Shown here one piece after another: positions 18,252-28,275 of a stretch of 64,000 bases of DNA; position 1 is the first letter of the stretch, and every line of letters starts with the position of its first letter. The notes beneath the pieces were generated by a model. The model was not told the DNA's origin. It did not search any database and worked only from the letters and a program-made list of their open reading frames with translations. The translations under genes and the position numbers were made by a program. This DNA comes from Tistrella mobilis KA081020-065 (GTDB lineage: Bacteria > Pseudomonadota > Alphaproteobacteria > Tistrellales > Tistrellaceae): assembly GCF_000264455.2 (NCBI RefSeq), contig NC_017956.1, forward strand, positions 2,339,501 through 2,403,500. The letters run 5' to 3'.

Positions 18252-19250
18252 GTGAGCCGGATCCTGTACGACCGTCTGGGCGTCGCGTCGACCGCGAGTG
18301 ATGCCGAGATCAAATCCGCCTATCGCAAACTGGCCAAGAAATATCACCCGGACAGCCGCCCGGGTGACAAGGCGGCCGAAGAGAAATTCAAGCAGATCAG
18401 CGCCGCCTGGCACATCCTGGGCGACCCGGCGCAGCGCAAGCGCTATGACGCGGGCGAGATCGACGAGGAAGGCCGCGAGCGCGTTGCCGCCGGTTTCGGT
18501 GGCGGCGGGTTCGGAGCCGGCGGCTTCGGCGGTGGGCGCAATGCCGGGTTCAGCGGCTTCGAGACCCATTTCGACGGCCGCAATGGCGGCTTCGGCGGCG
18601 GGTTCGCCGACCTGTTCGAGGAAATCCTGGGCGGCCGCGGGCCGCGCGCCGGTGGATTTTCGGACATGGGAGGTGCCGGCATGGGTGGTGCCGGAGGGGG
18701 TGGGCCCGGAAGGGGTGGTCCCGGTATGGGCGGTAGCGTGCCCGACACGGAAGCGCGGATCACCGTCAGCTTCACAGAGGCGGCGCTGGGCGCCACCCGG
18801 CGGATTTCGCTGAGCGGCGCCGGTGAGCTGGACCTGAAGATCCCCGCTGGCGCCACCGACGGCACCAAGCTGCGCCTCCGCGGCAAGGGCCAGGGCGGCG
18901 GCGACCTGATCGTGCGCCTGGAGGTGGCCCCGCACCCGACCTTCCGACGCGAGGGCAACGACATCCATCTGGACCTGCCGGTGACGCTCGCCGAAGCGGT
19001 GCTGGGGGCCAAGGTCGACGTGCCCACCCTGGACGGCCAGGCCCGGATCACCGTGCCGGCCGGCAGCAGCAGCGGCCGCAAGCTACGGTTGAAGGGCAAG
19101 GGCGTGCCGGCCCGCAGCGGCGTGGGCGATCTGTATGTGCATCTGAAGATCGTGCTGCCCGACCAGCCCGACCCGGCGCTTCAGGCAGCGGTCAAGGACT
19201 GGGCCGAGGCCCATCCCCAGCTCGACCCGCGGCGCAACCTCAAGGGCTGA
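18252..19250 (+). CDS. CbpA/DnaJ-type II co-chaperone
   Basis: 332 residues. J-domain at residues 1-70 with the HPD tripeptide (KYHPDSRPGD) that stimulates DnaK. A long Gly/Phe-rich linker (about 75-160) contains many GGGF and MGG repeats. Two beta-sandwich substrate-binding domains follow (LDLKIPAGATDGTKLRLRGKG and ARITVPAGSSSGRKLRLKGKG mark them). The C-x-x-C-x-G-x-G zinc repeats of true DnaJ are missing, which makes it CbpA-like. GTG at 18252 is preceded by GAGGAG about ten bases upstream. It stands alone; no DnaK gene is near. Confidence 0.9.
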   Translation: MSRILYDRLGVASTASDAEIKSAYRKLAKKYHPDSRPGDKAAEEKFKQISAAWHILGDPAQRKRYDAGEIDEEGRERVAAGFGGGGFGAGGFGGGRNAGFSGFETHFDGRNGGFGGGFADLFEEILGGRGPRAGGFSDMGGAGMGGAGGGGPGRGGPGMGGSVPDTEARITVSFTEAALGATRRISLSGAGELDLKIPAGATDGTKLRLRGKGQGGGDLIVRLEVAPHPTFRREGNDIHLDLPVTLAEAVLGAKVDVPTLDGQARITVPAGSSSGRKLRLKGKGVPARSGVGDLYVHLKIVLPDQPDPALQAAVKDWAEAHPQLDPRRNLKG

Positions 19251-19260
19251 CCACCGGCGG

Positions 19261-19962
19261 TCACGCCCCCTGCCCTTCACGCCCCTCGTGATCCACGATC
19301 ACGGGGGGCCGTTTCGTTGCAGCCAGCGCCAGAACGATCCGCGGCTTTGCATAGGCACGGTCGGCAAAGGCGCCGAGCGCCGGCCGCGAGCCCAGGCCCA
19401 GCCCGACCCAGTCGGCCCGGTGCAGCCAGGCCATCAGCCGCATGTCAGCGACGGACCAGCGCCCGGCGAGCGTCGGCCCGTCTTCGAGCGCCGCCTCGAC
19501 CCGGGCCACCCGGTCCTTCAGCACCTGGCGGGCCTGCTCGATCGCCTCGGGCAGATGGCGGGGCGCCAGGCGACGGAGCGCGATCGACGCCATCATCGGC
19601 GGCACCAGATCGGTCTCGATCCAGGCCGACCAGTGTTCGGCCACCGCCCGCTCGGCCGGGCGCCGCGGCAGCAGCTTCGACGGCTCCGCCGCGGCCAGGG
19701 CCGCCAGGATCGCCGCCGCACCGACGATCGGCGCGCCGCCTGCGATCGCCACCACCGGCGGCCGGAAGGCCATGGGGCAGTCGCCCATGAAGACCGCGAC
19801 CGCCGGGTCGATCACCGGATCGACCGGCGCCAGATCGACCACCGGCCGGCGCAGTTCGGCAAGCGCGAGCGAGACCGCCCCGCCATCGGGCGTGTCGCCC
19901 GGATGAAAGGCGATCGCGCGTGCAGGATTGGCACGGGCGGCGTCGGCAGGCTTGCGGGTCAT
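19261..19962 (-). CDS. Glutathione S-transferase-like protein
   Basis: 233 residues. The N-terminal ~90 could be a divergent thioredoxin-like fold lacking a clear catalytic Ser/Cys motif. The rest is helical and carries the GST C-domain capping motif (LAGRWSVADMRLMAWL). Similarity is weak enough that catalysis is uncertain. Start chosen at ATG 19962, because the next upstream in-frame starts fall inside the SLC13 gene. It lies 16 bp after the SLC13 permease stop on the same strand and so is probably in its operon. Confidence 0.65.
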   Translation of the reverse strand: MTRKPADAARANPARAIAFHPGDTPDGGAVSLALAELRRPVVDLAPVDPVIDPAVAVFMGDCPMAFRPPVVAIAGGAPIVGAAAILAALAAAEPSKLLPRRPAERAVAEHWSAWIETDLVPPMMASIALRRLAPRHLPEAIEQARQVLKDRVARVEAALEDGPTLAGRWSVADMRLMAWLHRADWVGLGLGSRPALGAFADRAYAKPRIVLALAATKRPPVIVDHEGREGQGA

Positions 19963-19978
19963 GACGGGAAAGCGGTCC

Positions 19979-21760
19979 TCAGAGCGGCCAGAACAGAAGC
20001 AGCAGCGGCACGGAGACCGCCGCGACAACGATCTCCAGCGGCAGGCCGACCCGCCAGTAATCGCCGAAATGATAGCCGCCCGGGCCCATGACCAGGGCGT
20101 TGTTCTGGTGCCCGATGGGGGTGAGGAAAGACGAAGACGCGCCGATCGCCACCGCCATCAGGAAGGGATCGGGCGAGACGCCGATGCCCTGGGCGACCGC
20201 GATGGAAATCGGCGCCATGATCACCGCGGTCGCGGCATTGTTCAGGATGTCGGACAGCGTCATGGTCACGACCAGCAGGGCGGCCAGCAGAACCCAGACC
20301 GGCACATCGCCGCCGAGGCCGACAATGCCGTCGGCGATCAGCCCGGTCACACCCGTGCTTTCCAGCGCTGCGCCGAGCGGGATCATCGCGCCCAGCAGCA
20401 CGATCACCGGCCATTCGATGCCGGTATAGAGTTCGCGCACCGGCAGGGCGTTGGTGACCACCAGCCCGAGCACGACCATGGCGAAGGCGACCGCCGCCGG
20501 CAGCAGGCCGGATGCCGCAAGCGCGATGCCGGCGCCGAACAGACCGAGCGCAATCCGGCCGCGGCGCTGATCGTGCTTGATGATGTCGCGCTCCACCAGC
20601 GGCAGGCAGCGCAGATCGGCCATCACCGCCTGAAGCCGGCGGGAATCGCCCTGCAGCAGCAGCACGTCGCCGATCTGCATCCGCACCCGTCCGAGACGGG
20701 AGCGGATGGCGGCGCCTTCACGCGACAGCGCCAGCAGGTTGATGCCATAGGTCTCGCGCAGGCCCAGCTCGCCCGCATGGCGGCCGATCAGCGGCGAGCC
20801 GACACCCACCACCACCTCGGCCATCACGACATCCTGGGACTGAAGATGTTCGGCCGAGGGACGTTCGGACGCCGCGAAATCCAGCCCCGCCGCCCGGGCG
20901 CGGCGGGTGATCGCCTCGCTTTCGCCGCGCACCAGCAACACGTCGCCCTCGGTGATCTTCTGCCGGGCCATGGCCCCGAAGATGCGCCGGTCGTCGCGGA
21001 TCAGCCCCACCACCGTCAGATCGCTGTCGGTCCAGGACGCTTCCGCCTCGCCCACCGTGCGGTCGATCAGCGGGGAGCCGGGCTTGACGGTCAGCTCGGT
21101 CATATAGGCGCCGACATCCATCAGATCGGCGACGGCCCCCTTGCCCAGCCGGTCGCCCGGGATCAGCCGCCAGCCGAGCACCGCCATATAGACCAGCCCG
21201 GCGAGTGCCGCCGGCAGGCCGACCCAGGCGAAATCGAGCAGGTGATAGGGCTCCCCCATCGCCTGGGCGCGAAAGCCCGAGACGATGACGTTGGGGGGCG
21301 TGCCGATCAGGGTGACCATGCCGCCCAGCACCGTGGAGAAGGCGAGCGGCATCAGCACGCCGGCAGGCGACCGTCCGGCCTTGGTGGTGCTCTGGATGGC
21401 GATCGGCATCAGCAGGGCCAAAGCGCCGACATTGTTCATGAAGGCCGAGATCACCGCGCCGATGCCGCAGAGAACGAGGATATGGGTCACGGTGTTGGCC
21501 GAGGCCTTGCGCACCAGGCCGGTCAGCGGTTCCAGCGCCCCGGTCAGGGCCAGCGCCCTGCTGATCGCCAGCACGGCGGCGACGGTGATCACCGCATCAT
21601 GGCCGAAGCCCGAGAAGGCGTCCTTCGCCGGGACCAGCCCCAGCACCACGCCTGTCAGCAGCGTGCCCAGGGCTACGAGGTCGTAGCGCGGCCGCCCGAG
21701 CACGAACAGGACCAGCGCGATGACGAGCAGCGCACTGATCAGGATCTGGTCCAGGGTCAT
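19979..21760 (-). CDS. SLC13-family permease with two TrkA-C/RCK-C domains
   Basis: 593 residues. N-terminal membrane half (about 1-190) and C-terminal membrane half (about 400-593) have the DASS-type signatures AFSTVLGGMVTLIGTPPN and NNAATAVIMAPI. Between them lie two cytoplasmic TrkA-C domains (around 210-300 and 300-385), recognisable by VGSPLIGR and GDVLLLQGDS. This is the YfbS-like branch of Na+-coupled anion transporters (dicarboxylate, sulfate or similar); the substrate is not readable. A GST-like gene follows and a second GST gene is divergent. Confidence 0.88.
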   Translation of the reverse strand: MTLDQILISALLVIALVLFVLGRPRYDLVALGTLLTGVVLGLVPAKDAFSGFGHDAVITVAAVLAISRALALTGALEPLTGLVRKASANTVTHILVLCGIGAVISAFMNNVGALALLMPIAIQSTTKAGRSPAGVLMPLAFSTVLGGMVTLIGTPPNVIVSGFRAQAMGEPYHLLDFAWVGLPAALAGLVYMAVLGWRLIPGDRLGKGAVADLMDVGAYMTELTVKPGSPLIDRTVGEAEASWTDSDLTVVGLIRDDRRIFGAMARQKITEGDVLLVRGESEAITRRARAAGLDFAASERPSAEHLQSQDVVMAEVVVGVGSPLIGRHAGELGLRETYGINLLALSREGAAIRSRLGRVRMQIGDVLLLQGDSRRLQAVMADLRCLPLVERDIIKHDQRRGRIALGLFGAGIALAASGLLPAAVAFAMVVLGLVVTNALPVRELYTGIEWPVIVLLGAMIPLGAALESTGVTGLIADGIVGLGGDVPVWVLLAALLVVTMTLSDILNNAATAVIMAPISIAVAQGIGVSPDPFLMAVAIGASSSFLTPIGHQNNALVMGPGGYHFGDYWRVGLPLEIVVAAVSVPLLLLFWPL

Positions 21761-21909
21761 TCAGGTGTCTTTCCGGGCGGCCATGCTTGGGTTCGAGGGT
21801 TGCCGATGCGCCGTCTTCGGTCAACGCTGTTGTGCCGGAGGGCTGCTTGTCGCAGGCTTGGCGCACCTCATCTCCCCCTGCAGCTCCATCGAATTCTCGC
21901 GAGGATCGC

Positions 21910-22614
21910 ATGACCAGCCCGATCGACCTGTTCTACTGGCCGACCCCCAATGGATGGAAGATCTCCATTGCGCTTGAGGAACTGGGCCTGCCCTATACGG
22001 TCAGGCCGGTCAACATCGGTGCCGGCGACCAGTTCCAGCCCGACTTCCTGAAATTCAGCCCGAACAACAAGATGCCGGCGATCATCGATCCCGAGGGTCC
22101 GGAAGGTCGGCCGATCTCGATCTTCGAATCCGGGGCGATCCTGATCTATCTGGCCGAGAAGACCGGCCGGTTGATGCCGGCCGACCCCCGCGGCCGCTAT
22201 GCGGTGCTGGAGTGGCTGATGTTCCAGATGGGCGGTATCGGGCCGATGCTGGGCCAGGCGCATCATTTCCGCCAGTACGCGCCCGAGAAGATCCAGTACG
22301 CCATCGACCGCTACACCAACGAAGCGGGCCGGCTTTACAACGTGCTGGACAAGCGGCTCTCGGAAACCGACTGGGTTGCGGGCGACGATTATTCCATCGC
22401 CGACATCGCGATCTTCCCCTGGATCGTGCCGCATGAGCGCCAGGGCCAGTCTTTCGATGAACGCCCGCATCTGAAACGCTGGTACGAGACCATGAAGGCA
22501 CGGCCCGCGGTCTCGAAGGGGCTGGATGTCGGCAAGGAGCTGCGCAGCGGCAGCGCCACCGACCCCAAGGCCTTCCAGACCCTGTTCGGCGCCGCCCAGT
22601 ATCAGAAGCGTTGA
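21910..22614 (+). CDS. Glutathione S-transferase (YfcG/Nu-class type)
   Basis: 234 residues. The thioredoxin-fold domain starts DLFYWPTPNGWKISIALEEL, where T-P-N-G-x-K is the Nu/YfcG-class glutathione contact. cis-Pro in NKMPAIIDP and the ESGAILIYLAEK glutathione-site Glu-Ser follow, then the helical C-domain with DYSIADIAIFPW capping box. YfcG-type enzymes act mainly as disulfide-bond reductases on GSSG. ATG 21910 has GAGGA six bases upstream. Divergent from the SLC13 gene. Confidence 0.88.
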   Translation: MTSPIDLFYWPTPNGWKISIALEELGLPYTVRPVNIGAGDQFQPDFLKFSPNNKMPAIIDPEGPEGRPISIFESGAILIYLAEKTGRLMPADPRGRYAVLEWLMFQMGGIGPMLGQAHHFRQYAPEKIQYAIDRYTNEAGRLYNVLDKRLSETDWVAGDDYSIADIAIFPWIVPHERQGQSFDERPHLKRWYETMKARPAVSKGLDVGKELRSGSATDPKAFQTLFGAAQYQKR

Positions 22615-22789
22615 TATCGATGGCCGGCGCGCTGATCCGGGCCTCCGGTGACGGCGTAAGTTGAGTGAGACGGTTCGGGGTGTGCCGATCGTCACCATCC
22701 TGCCTCATCTCCTGGTGCAGGATGGACAGGCCCGCCCCACCTCTCTCGTCCATCATCCCGTCGCTGTCCGACCAGGCCGGAGTCCGCGC

Positions 22790-25147
22790 ATGACCGATCG
22801 ATCGACCGCCACTGCCAGCCGCCGCCGGCCGTTCCGCCGGCCCGCCGGCAGGCGTGCCCGCACCTTCGCGGCCCTGGCGGCCCTGATCTTGCCGGGCTGC
22901 GCGGCGCTCGACCCCAAGCCGGTCACGGTCGATCAACGCATTGCCGCCTTCCCGACCACCGGGCTCGACCTGGAACGGCCGGTCACGCTGCGCTGGTCGG
23001 ACGAACAGGTGCCGTTCATCGAGGCGGAAACCGATCGCGACCTGGCCTATACGCTGGGTCTGGTCCATGCCCATCTGCGCCTGGCGCAGATCAGCCTGAT
23101 GAAGCGGGTATCGCAGGGCCGGCTGTCGGAAATGGGCGGGCCGGTCGCCAACGACATCGATCATGCGCTGCGCATCCTGGGCTTCGGTCGCGGCTCGGCC
23201 GCGACAGCGCAGGCGCTCGCGCCCGATACCCGCATCTGGGTCGAGGCCTTCGTGAAGGGGCTGAACGACTATCAGGACCGCCTGGCCCGGGCCGGTGGCC
23301 CCTGGCCGCCGGAATTCGGCCTGCTGGGCATCCGGGCCGAACCCTGGACGGTGGAAGACGTCCTGACCATCGGCCGGCTGGCCGGCACCGACATCAACTG
23401 GCTGGCCTGGGCCGGGCTGCTGCGCGAGCGTGCGCGCAACGGCCCGCAGGATCCGCGCTGGCGCGAAACCTGGGCCCGCGCCACCGATGCCGGCCATGGC
23501 AGCGTGGTCAGCTTTCCCGCCAACGAGACCCATGCGCGGCTGGAACGTCTGCTGACCGAACTCGCCGGGCTGTCGCGCACCGGATCGAATTCGGTGGCGG
23601 TCTCGGGGCAGATGACCGAAAGCGGATCGGCGATCATCGCCAACGACCCGCATCTGGGCATGAGCCTGCCGAATTTCTGGCTGTTGGCGGGCATGCGCTC
23701 CCCCTCCTATCAGGCGGTGGGCATGATGCCGCCGGGGCTGCCCTTCGTCGCCGTCGGCCGCAGCCCGCATCTCGCCTGGGGCGGCACCAATATGCGGGCG
23801 CTGTCGAGCGAGCTGTACGACGTGTCAGCCCTGCCCGCCGATGCCTTCCGGACCGAGACCCACACCATCCGCACCCGCTTCTGGTTCGATAAGACCGTGA
23901 CCGTCCGCGTCTCGCCCTATGGCCCGGTCGTGTCCGACAGCGAGATGATCCCGTCGCGCCCCGGCGAGGCGATCGCGCTGCGCTGGCTGGGCCATGACGT
24001 CTCCGACGAGATCGGCGCCCTGCTCGGCGCCATGCGCGCCCGCACCGGCGAGGAATTCCGCGCCGCCTTTGCCGGCCGCTATGCGGTTTCGGCGCAGAAC
24101 ATGCTGTGGGTGGACACCGACGGCCATGTCGGCCAGGTGCTGGCGGCCCGGCTGCCGGTCCGGCCCGACGGCATCCCGCAGGATCTGGTGGCGCGCGCCG
24201 GCGACCCGGATCGCGACTGGGCGCGCTTCGTCGATGCCGGCGAACTGCCGGCGGCCCGCGACCCCGCGGCCGGCTTCCTGGCCAGCGCCAACAACCGGCC
24301 GACCGATACCGACCGGCTGGTGCCGATCGGGTTGTTCTTCTCGGCCGATGAACGGGTGCGGCACCTGCAGAGCGTGGTGCGCGACACCGCGCCGGTGTCG
24401 GTCGACGATCTGAAACGGCTGCAGCAGGATGTGACCTCGGATTTCGCCGAGGCGCTGGCGGCGATGCTGGCCGCAGCCGCGCGGGATGCCGGCGTCGCCG
24501 GAAATCACCGCAGTCTGGAGCTGATCACCGGCTGGGACGGCGCCTATGCCGCCGATGCCGCGGCACCGGTCGCCTTCGAAGTGCTGCTCTCACGCGTGGC
24601 GGCGGGGGTCTATGGCGGGGCCGAAGCGACCGACGGCCGCTTTGCCTTCGCCTCCAGCTGGACCCAGCTCAACCGCTATCTGGCGGCCGACCTGGCGGCT
24701 CTGCCCGAAGCCGAACGCCGCCGGATCCTGGAGGACGGCCTCGCCGCCGCCGATGCGGCGCTCGCCGACTATCCCGCCTGGGGCGACATGCACCGGTTGC
24801 GCCTGTCGCATCTGCTGGGCCAGGCCCCGGTGATCGGCAGCTTCTTCACCTATGGCGACTGGCCGGTCGGCGGATCGCGCGAGACGCCGATGAAGACCGC
24901 CCACGATCTGGTGGAAGAGCTGCACGCCGCCCGCTATGGCGCCCAGTCGCGCCATGTCTCTGACATGGGCGACCCGGATGCCAACTGGTTCGTGCTTCTG
25001 GGCGGCCAGGACGGCTGGCTCGGCTCCAGCACCTTCGCCGATCAGGTGCCGCTCTGGCGCGGGGGCGACTATCTGAAACTGCCGCTGACCCCGCCCGCCG
25101 TGGCCGAACGCTTCCCGCGGCGGCTGGACCTCACCCCAGAGGGGTGA
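22790..25147 (+). CDS. Penicillin acylase family N-terminal nucleophile hydrolase, lipoprotein
   Basis: 785 residues. An Arg-rich N-terminus leads into a hydrophobic segment ending LILPGCAAL, a lipobox, so the protein is probably anchored on the periplasmic side. The family is made as a precursor cut before a Ser that becomes the nucleophile; here that is Gly265-Ser266 in RTGSNSVAVSG. The following NDPHLGMSLPNFW is typical of the beta chain, and the beta-chain Asn region is around ASANNRPTDTD. Members hydrolyse amide bonds of beta-lactam side chains or acyl-homoserine lactones; the substrate here is unknown. ATG 22790 is preceded by GGAG. Confidence 0.85.
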   Translation: MTDRSTATASRRRPFRRPAGRRARTFAALAALILPGCAALDPKPVTVDQRIAAFPTTGLDLERPVTLRWSDEQVPFIEAETDRDLAYTLGLVHAHLRLAQISLMKRVSQGRLSEMGGPVANDIDHALRILGFGRGSAATAQALAPDTRIWVEAFVKGLNDYQDRLARAGGPWPPEFGLLGIRAEPWTVEDVLTIGRLAGTDINWLAWAGLLRERARNGPQDPRWRETWARATDAGHGSVVSFPANETHARLERLLTELAGLSRTGSNSVAVSGQMTESGSAIIANDPHLGMSLPNFWLLAGMRSPSYQAVGMMPPGLPFVAVGRSPHLAWGGTNMRALSSELYDVSALPADAFRTETHTIRTRFWFDKTVTVRVSPYGPVVSDSEMIPSRPGEAIALRWLGHDVSDEIGALLGAMRARTGEEFRAAFAGRYAVSAQNMLWVDTDGHVGQVLAARLPVRPDGIPQDLVARAGDPDRDWARFVDAGELPAARDPAAGFLASANNRPTDTDRLVPIGLFFSADERVRHLQSVVRDTAPVSVDDLKRLQQDVTSDFAEALAAMLAAAARDAGVAGNHRSLELITGWDGAYAADAAAPVAFEVLLSRVAAGVYGGAEATDGRFAFASSWTQLNRYLAADLAALPEAERRRILEDGLAAADAALADYPAWGDMHRLRLSHLLGQAPVIGSFFTYGDWPVGGSRETPMKTAHDLVEELHAARYGAQSRHVSDMGDPDANWFVLLGGQDGWLGSSTFADQVPLWRGGDYLKLPLTPPAVAERFPRRLDLTPEG

Positions 25148-25152
25148 GGTCC
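25126..25152. other. 12-bp hairpin spanning the acylase stop codon
   Basis: GGACCTCACCCC and GGGGTGAGGTCC flank a 3-base loop. The TGA stop of the acylase gene lies in the right arm. There is no T-tract on either strand. It separates two convergent genes and may slow polymerase or protect 3' ends. Confidence 0.5.
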
Positions 25153-25172
25153 GCACTGCCGGTCGTGTGGCA

Positions 25173-26495
25173 TCACCACCCGACCGGCGCGATCGCGATT
25201 GCCGGCATCAGGCTGATCAGCAGGATCACCAGCAGCATCAGCATGGCGAAGGGCAAGGCGCCGGCGAAGACGTCGCCCAGCGTGATGCGAGGGTCGTCGA
25301 GCGTCGAGCGGATGACGAAGACCGAGAGGCCGAGAGGCGGGGTCAGCAGCCCCACCTCGACCGCGATCACCGTCACCACGCCGAACCAGACCAGGTTCAT
25401 GCCGAAGCCGTCGACCACCGGCAGGGCCAGCGGCACCAGGATCAGCAGGATGGAGCTGGAATCGAGGATGGTGCCGAGCAGGACGGCGATGGCGACATAG
25501 ACCACCAGGAAGCCCACCGGGCCGAGCCCGGCATCGGCGAAGAGCGCGCCCATCGCCTCGGGCACGCCGGTCAGCGCCAGCATGCGGCTGTAGAGCGAGG
25601 CCGCGATGATCAGCAGCGAGATCGACGCCGTGACATGGCCGGTCTCCACCAGCACCTTCCAGAAGCCCCGGGCATCCATCCGCTTGCGGGCGACCGCGAC
25701 CAGCAACGCGCCGGCAGCGCCCACCGCACCGGCCTCGGTGGGGGTGAAGAGCCCGCCATAGATCCCGCCCAGCACCAGGGCGATCAGCCCGACCAGGGGC
25801 GCGCCTTCGGCGAAGACATTGCCGGGACGGTCGCGGCGGGCGGCGGCTGCGGCCTGGGCCGCCGCCAGCGGCTGCACCCGGTCGGGGCGGAAGCGGGCGA
25901 GAAGCACGATATAGATACCGAAGACCAGCGCCATCAGCAGCCCCGGGCCGATGCCGGCCAGGAACATATCGCCCACCGACTGTTCGGCGACGACGGCATA
26001 GAGGATCAGCAGCAGGCTGGGCGGGATAAGCATACCGAGCACCGAGGAGCCTGCGACCACGCCCACCGCAAAGCGCGGCAGATAGCCGAGGCGCATCATC
26101 TCGGGCACCGCCACCTTGGTGAAGACCGCGGCCGAGGCGATCGAGATGCCGGTGACCGCGGCGAAGGCGGCATTGGCGCCGACGGTCGCCACCCCCATGC
26201 CGCCGCGCAGCCGCCCGACCACCCGATCGGCCAGACGGAAGGCATCGCGCCCCAGATCCGAGACGCCGACCAGATAGCCCATCAGCACGAAAAGCGGCAC
26301 CACGCCGAAGACATAGCTGTCGATCGAATCCAGCGCCGCCTGGGCGATGGCGGCGGCGGCGACCGACCAGCGGCCGCGCACTTCCCAGATCGCCAGCAGC
26401 GACACCAGGCCGAGGGCGACCGAGACATGCATGCCCGCCCAGATCAACAGCAGCAGCGCCAGGATCGACAGCAGGCCGATTTCAAGACCGGTCAT
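25173..26495 (-). CDS. dctM: TRAP transporter large permease (DctM type)
   Basis: 440 residues with about twelve membrane segments. Typical motifs: VPLFVLMGYL, the GGMGVATVGANAAFAAVTGISIASAA region, MLIPPSLLLILYA, FTPTEAGAVGA, and NLVWFGVVTVIAVEVGLLTPP near the end. This is the Na+-driven channel subunit that takes substrate from the periplasmic DctP. ATG 26495 overlaps the DctQ stop (ATGA). Last gene of the operon. Confidence 0.92.
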   Translation of the reverse strand: MTGLEIGLLSILALLLLIWAGMHVSVALGLVSLLAIWEVRGRWSVAAAAIAQAALDSIDSYVFGVVPLFVLMGYLVGVSDLGRDAFRLADRVVGRLRGGMGVATVGANAAFAAVTGISIASAAVFTKVAVPEMMRLGYLPRFAVGVVAGSSVLGMLIPPSLLLILYAVVAEQSVGDMFLAGIGPGLLMALVFGIYIVLLARFRPDRVQPLAAAQAAAAARRDRPGNVFAEGAPLVGLIALVLGGIYGGLFTPTEAGAVGAAGALLVAVARKRMDARGFWKVLVETGHVTASISLLIIAASLYSRMLALTGVPEAMGALFADAGLGPVGFLVVYVAIAVLLGTILDSSSILLILVPLALPVVDGFGMNLVWFGVVTVIAVEVGLLTPPLGLSVFVIRSTLDDPRITLGDVFAGALPFAMLMLLVILLISLMPAIAIAPVGW

Positions 26496-27052
26496 GACCG
26501 CCCCCCTGCGGCACGGCGTGCGGCCGCGGCCGCGAGGATCAGATAAAGGCCGATGACCAGCACGGAGCCCGCGATCATCAGCGCCCGGATCGGCCAGACC
26601 GGCAGGGTGAAATCCCCCGCAGCACCGACATAGTCGCCGGCTTCGATCGCCCGCAACAGCCGGGGCCAGAGCGCCCAGGCGAGGATGGCGAAGAAGGCGG
26701 CGCCCGCCAGATGATGAACGACATCCAGCGCCGCCGCCGCCCGCGGCCGGGCCGCCGCCAGCCGGTCGAGCAGGGCATCGGACCGGGTGAAGCGCCCCGA
26801 GGCGAGCGCGTGGCCCGCCTGGAGGAAGACGATGCCGACGATGGAGAGCCCGACGAATTCGGGCACGCCCCTGAGCGGTGCGGCAAAGGCCGCACGGCCC
26901 AGAACATCGGCATTGACCAGCACCATCATCACCAGGATCCAGGCGGTGCCGACGGCGCTGGCGAGGGCCGCGACCCGGCCGAGCGGCCCGGTGCGCGGCG
27001 CCGTGGCGGGCGTCTCCACCCGCCCCGGCCCGCTCATGCCGGGTCCTGCCAT
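26492..27052 (-). CDS. dctQ: TRAP transporter small permease (DctQ type)
   Basis: 186 residues with four membrane segments. The NADVLGRAAF stretch after segment 1 and PEFVGLSIVGIVFLQAGHAL in segment 2 are typical of DctQ. It pairs with the large permease. The ATG at 27052 overlaps the DctP stop (TGATG); an ATG at 27037 with AGGA upstream is an alternative start. Confidence 0.87.
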   Translation of the reverse strand: MAGPGMSGPGRVETPATAPRTGPLGRVAALASAVGTAWILVMMVLVNADVLGRAAFAAPLRGVPEFVGLSIVGIVFLQAGHALASGRFTRSDALLDRLAAARPRAAAALDVVHHLAGAAFFAILAWALWPRLLRAIEAGDYVGAAGDFTLPVWPIRALMIAGSVLVIGLYLILAAAAARRAAGGRS

Positions 27053-28155
27053 CACTCGCGGTCCCAGTTGCGCGGCAGCTGAACGCCAGCCGCACGCAGA
27101 CCATCCAGATAGCCCTGGACCACCGCCTTTGCCGGAACGCCCTTGGCTTCAAGCTCGTCGGCCCATTCCTTCGAGACATTGGGCAGGGCATCCGCCCAGC
27201 GCTTGCGCTCAGCCGGCGAGAGTTCGGTGATGGTGGCACCACCATCCTGCATGGTCTTGAACGAGGCGTTCACCCGCGCGACCTGGGCCTTGGCGAAGGT
27301 GTCGGCATAGATCGCCGCCTCGGCGGTCATGGCATCCTTCACCGGCTGAGGCAGATCGGCCCAGACATCGGCATTGACGCTGATCGCACCGGCGAACTGG
27401 GCGCCGATATTGACCTTGGTGATATAGGGTGCCACCTCGTGCAGCTTGGCCGCCGCGGCGGCGGTCGCGAAGGTCAGCGTGCCCTCGTACACCCCGGTCT
27501 TGATGTCGTTGTAATAGGTCTGCAGATTGCCGGCGACGGCGACCGCGCCGGTGCCCTTCAGCCAGTTCGCCGCCGGGCCGGGGGCGGCGATCTTGCGGCC
27601 CTTCAGATCGTCGATCGACTTGACCGGGAAGTTGGTGAACAGGTGATAGCTGTCGAGCGAGGCGCCGGCGAGCGGGATCTGGCCGTAGCGGCTCCATTCC
27701 TGGTCCATCTCGGGCACGCGCTTCGACACGGCCGTGACGGTCTGGGTCACCAGGAACAGGTTGTCGGTGGTGAACGGCACCATATAGGTGACGTTGTGCA
27801 GGGGCATCTTGGCCGCTTCGAACAGCGTGCCGACGAAGCCCATATCCGAGATGCCTTCCTCGATCGCCTCAAGTTCGCTGCCGATCTTCGCGACCGTGCC
27901 GCCATAGGCTTCGGTCCACTCGATGCGATACTGGTCGCCGCCATCCTTCAGCCGCTTGTTCACGCCAGGGATGAAGGTCTCGCTCAGGGTCTTGACCCAG
28001 AGGAAGGCCGGCGGGTGGCCGGCCGTCACCGTGATCGGGATGGTTTCGGCGGCGCTGGCCGGTGCCACCGGCAGCACCAGGGCGCCGAGCCCCATGACAG
28101 CCAGCGCTGCCGTCAGGCCACGGCGAAGGCCGCAGGCCGGAGCGGTATTGGTCAT
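27052..28155 (-). CDS. dctP: TRAP transporter substrate-binding protein (DctP type)
   Basis: 367 residues. A Sec signal peptide of about 35 residues ends near ASAAET, then the two-lobed DctP fold. Family landmarks: EYG-like EAYGGTVAKIGSELEAIEEG, then DLKGRKIAAPGPAANWLKGTGA, where the carboxylate-binding Arg usually sits in the K-G-R-K-I-x-x-x-G region. The ligand is probably an organic anion; which one is unknown. The good ribosome site (GGGAGGAAA) and first position in the operon fit high expression of the binding protein. Confidence 0.9.
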   Translation of the reverse strand: MTNTAPACGLRRGLTAALAVMGLGALVLPVAPASAAETIPITVTAGHPPAFLWVKTLSETFIPGVNKRLKDGGDQYRIEWTEAYGGTVAKIGSELEAIEEGISDMGFVGTLFEAAKMPLHNVTYMVPFTTDNLFLVTQTVTAVSKRVPEMDQEWSRYGQIPLAGASLDSYHLFTNFPVKSIDDLKGRKIAAPGPAANWLKGTGAVAVAGNLQTYYNDIKTGVYEGTLTFATAAAAAKLHEVAPYITKVNIGAQFAGAISVNADVWADLPQPVKDAMTAEAAIYADTFAKAQVARVNASFKTMQDGGATITELSPAERKRWADALPNVSKEWADELEAKGVPAKAVVQGYLDGLRAAGVQLPRNWDRE

Positions 28156-28275
28156 CTGTCGTTTCCTCCCAGGAGGAGCCCGTCATTGCAGAAACCGCCG
28201 TCTCCGGTGGGCTCGGTCGCCACGACATCTTGAAGGCCGTGATCGGTGCCGGTGCCGGCGGGTGGTGGAACAGCA